A DNA stretch of 64,000 nucleotides from Symbiodinium natans (lineage: Eukaryota > Sar > Dinophyceae > Suessiales > Symbiodiniaceae). Shown piece by piece: positions 62,872 to 64,000 of this stretch; the first letter of the stretch is position 1, and each line of letters begins with the position of its first letter. A program made the position numbers and the translations under genes. The DNA is taken from the NCBI GenBank assembly GCA_905221605.1, contig CAJNDS010000114.1, positions 520,355-584,354 on the forward strand. Direction: 5' to 3'. Below the pieces are notes generated by a model, which saw only the letters and a list, made by a program, of their open reading frames with translations, ran no database searches and had not been told where the DNA came from.

Positions 62872-63313
62872 AGAAGGCTGTGTATAAATAAAAGCCTCCG
62901 GCTGAAGCCGCCGACCCCGCATCAGAAACGCTTCAGTCGGTTCAGGGTTCAGTGTTGATACGGGGGTATATAACCATAAGTATAGTTATAAATATAGAGA
63001 TAGATATCTGCATAAATATGAATATCAACATAAATATAAATTAGATATAGATATAGATATAGATATAAATATAAGTAACAGTATAAACATAAATATAAGT
63101 AGGACTATAAACATAAAATGAATATTTATATAAGTACAAACATAAATGTAAAACATATGGCATGAAGCATTAGGAAGAAGAGCGGGCTCTTGTTTGTTTC
63201 TCGGTTTCTCCGAGGGGCTCTTAATTTAATGGTTTAGGTTTAGAAGAAAACGTGAAGACCGCATGGTCCCCGAAGCTCATGGAGGTCCGTGGGTAGTTTT
63301 TAGAGTCGCAAAG

Positions 63314-63363
63314 GGTTTAGGGTTTAGGGTTTGGGGTTTAGGGTTTAGGGTTTAGGGTTTGGG
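63314..63363 (+). repeat. TTTAGGG array
   Basis: Seven units, two of them TTTGGGG. Confidence 0.9.
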
Positions 63364-63461
63364 GTCCGCCGTCAGCGGTCAGGGGTTGCGGTCGGGGGCT
63401 GCAGAAGGTCATAAGAATCCAGAGGACTCTGGGGTTGATCGACGCACCCCCACCCCCTCCC

Positions 63462-63606
63462 AAACCCTAAACCCCAAACCCCCCAAACCCCAAACAACCC
63501 TAAACCCCAAACCCCAAACCCCAAACCCCAAACCCCAAACCCCAAACCCTAAACCCTAAACCCTAAACCCTAAACCCTAAATCCTAAACCCTAAACCCTA
63601 AACCCA
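63462..63606 (-). repeat. CCCCAAA then CCCTAAA array
   Basis: About nine CCCCAAA units lead into eight CCCTAAA units, a block change inside one array. Confidence 0.95.
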
Positions 63607-63633
63607 CACCAACCTTGAGGCTTTTAGAGGTCC

Positions 63634-63975
63634 GTGGGGGGCCTTTTCGGGTCTTTCAAGGTTGCAAGGGTCTCAGGGGTTCTTCAGGGGGTCCAATGCG
63701 CACCACCCAAAACCCCAAAAGCTTTTGAGTACTTGCAAAAGGCGCTCTCTGGTTCAAAGTCAGTGTCTCCAGTGCAAGGGTACGAGGCAGTCCCCAGTGG
63801 GGGTGTCAAAAGGCATGAAGCCCCCAAGTCACGAATTTCGGAAGCCCGAGCATGCTTTATTCAGGTAGTTCGCGCGGCGCGGGTTCCATATGGCCCTCCC
63901 CCCCCCCCTTTCCGGTGCGAGCTAAACCCATCCAACACGCCGCCAGAGTCCGCGGATTGCTTTATTCATGGTTGA
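63634..63975 (+). other. Unassigned 113-residue open frame
   Basis: The frame reads PPKTPKAFEYLQKALSGSKS and then VSPVQGYEAVPSGGVKRHEA, followed by a proline run. It ends in the repeat at 63966-64000 that also occurs at 62836. It is not recognised and may be chance. Confidence 0.2.
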
Positions 63976-64000
63976 GGGTTTCATGACATCAAATCCCTGA
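63966..64000. repeat. Dispersed repeat, second copy, cut by the window edge
   Basis: GGTTGAGGGTTTCATGACAT then CAAATCCCTGA repeats 62836-62871. The window ends inside it, so its true length is unknown. Confidence 0.65.

Overview
The window looks like nuclear DNA of a dinoflagellate or a close alveolate relative. Four lines of evidence point there. The telomere-type repeat is TTTAGGG. The clearest protein is a secreted PAPS-sulfotransferase-like enzyme with a cysteine-rich tail. A duplicated gene encodes a CCCH finger of a style I associate with dinoflagellate genomes. There is also a decayed ISXO2-type transposase gene. The assignment rests on family recognition and was not tested by any search. 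Coding density is very low, and there are no bacterial-style operons, rRNA genes or convincing tRNA genes.

Layout. 0-5 kb holds telomere-type arrays, small palindromic elements and a few exon-like pieces. 5.2-15.0 kb (segment A) and 24.1-31.5 kb (segment B) are diverged direct copies of one region. Both carry exon islands with mostly third-position differences, including an N-terminal exon block and a CCCH zinc-finger gene split by very short introns. Segment A alone contains about 2.3 kb with the broken ISXO2-domain gene. 15-24 kb is mostly repeats, including a roughly 120-bp tandem repeat at 16.8-17.2 kb. 31.5-38.5 kb is arrays and palindromic elements. 38.8-40.2 kb is a C-rich block followed by its G-rich inverse. 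41-46.5 kb is dense in telomere-type arrays, including an 8-mer higher-order array. 46.7-47.3 kb is one long GT tract. 48.2-49.7 kb is the sulfotransferase gene. 50.2-53.0 kb is a composite with inverted ends that encloses 16 CTCGAG-centred hairpins and a 90-bp minisatellite. 53-64 kb is repeats with unassigned ORFs.

Two mobile layers dominate. The first is at least nine families of roughly 100-bp palindromic elements (called F1 to F9 here). The second is more than 60 interstitial TTTAGGG/CCCTAAA arrays in both orientations. The A/B duplication acts as a natural before/after comparison: several arrays and several palindromic elements are present in one copy and absent from the other. In the sulfotransferase gene an F9 element sits inside the reading frame with GT...AG ends. 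Removing it together with one target-site copy restores the frame exactly, as expected of an introner (an intron made by a transposable element).

Most long open frames in the window are by-products of repeats. Gene models here are inferred from frame conservation and splice-like sites, without transcript evidence.
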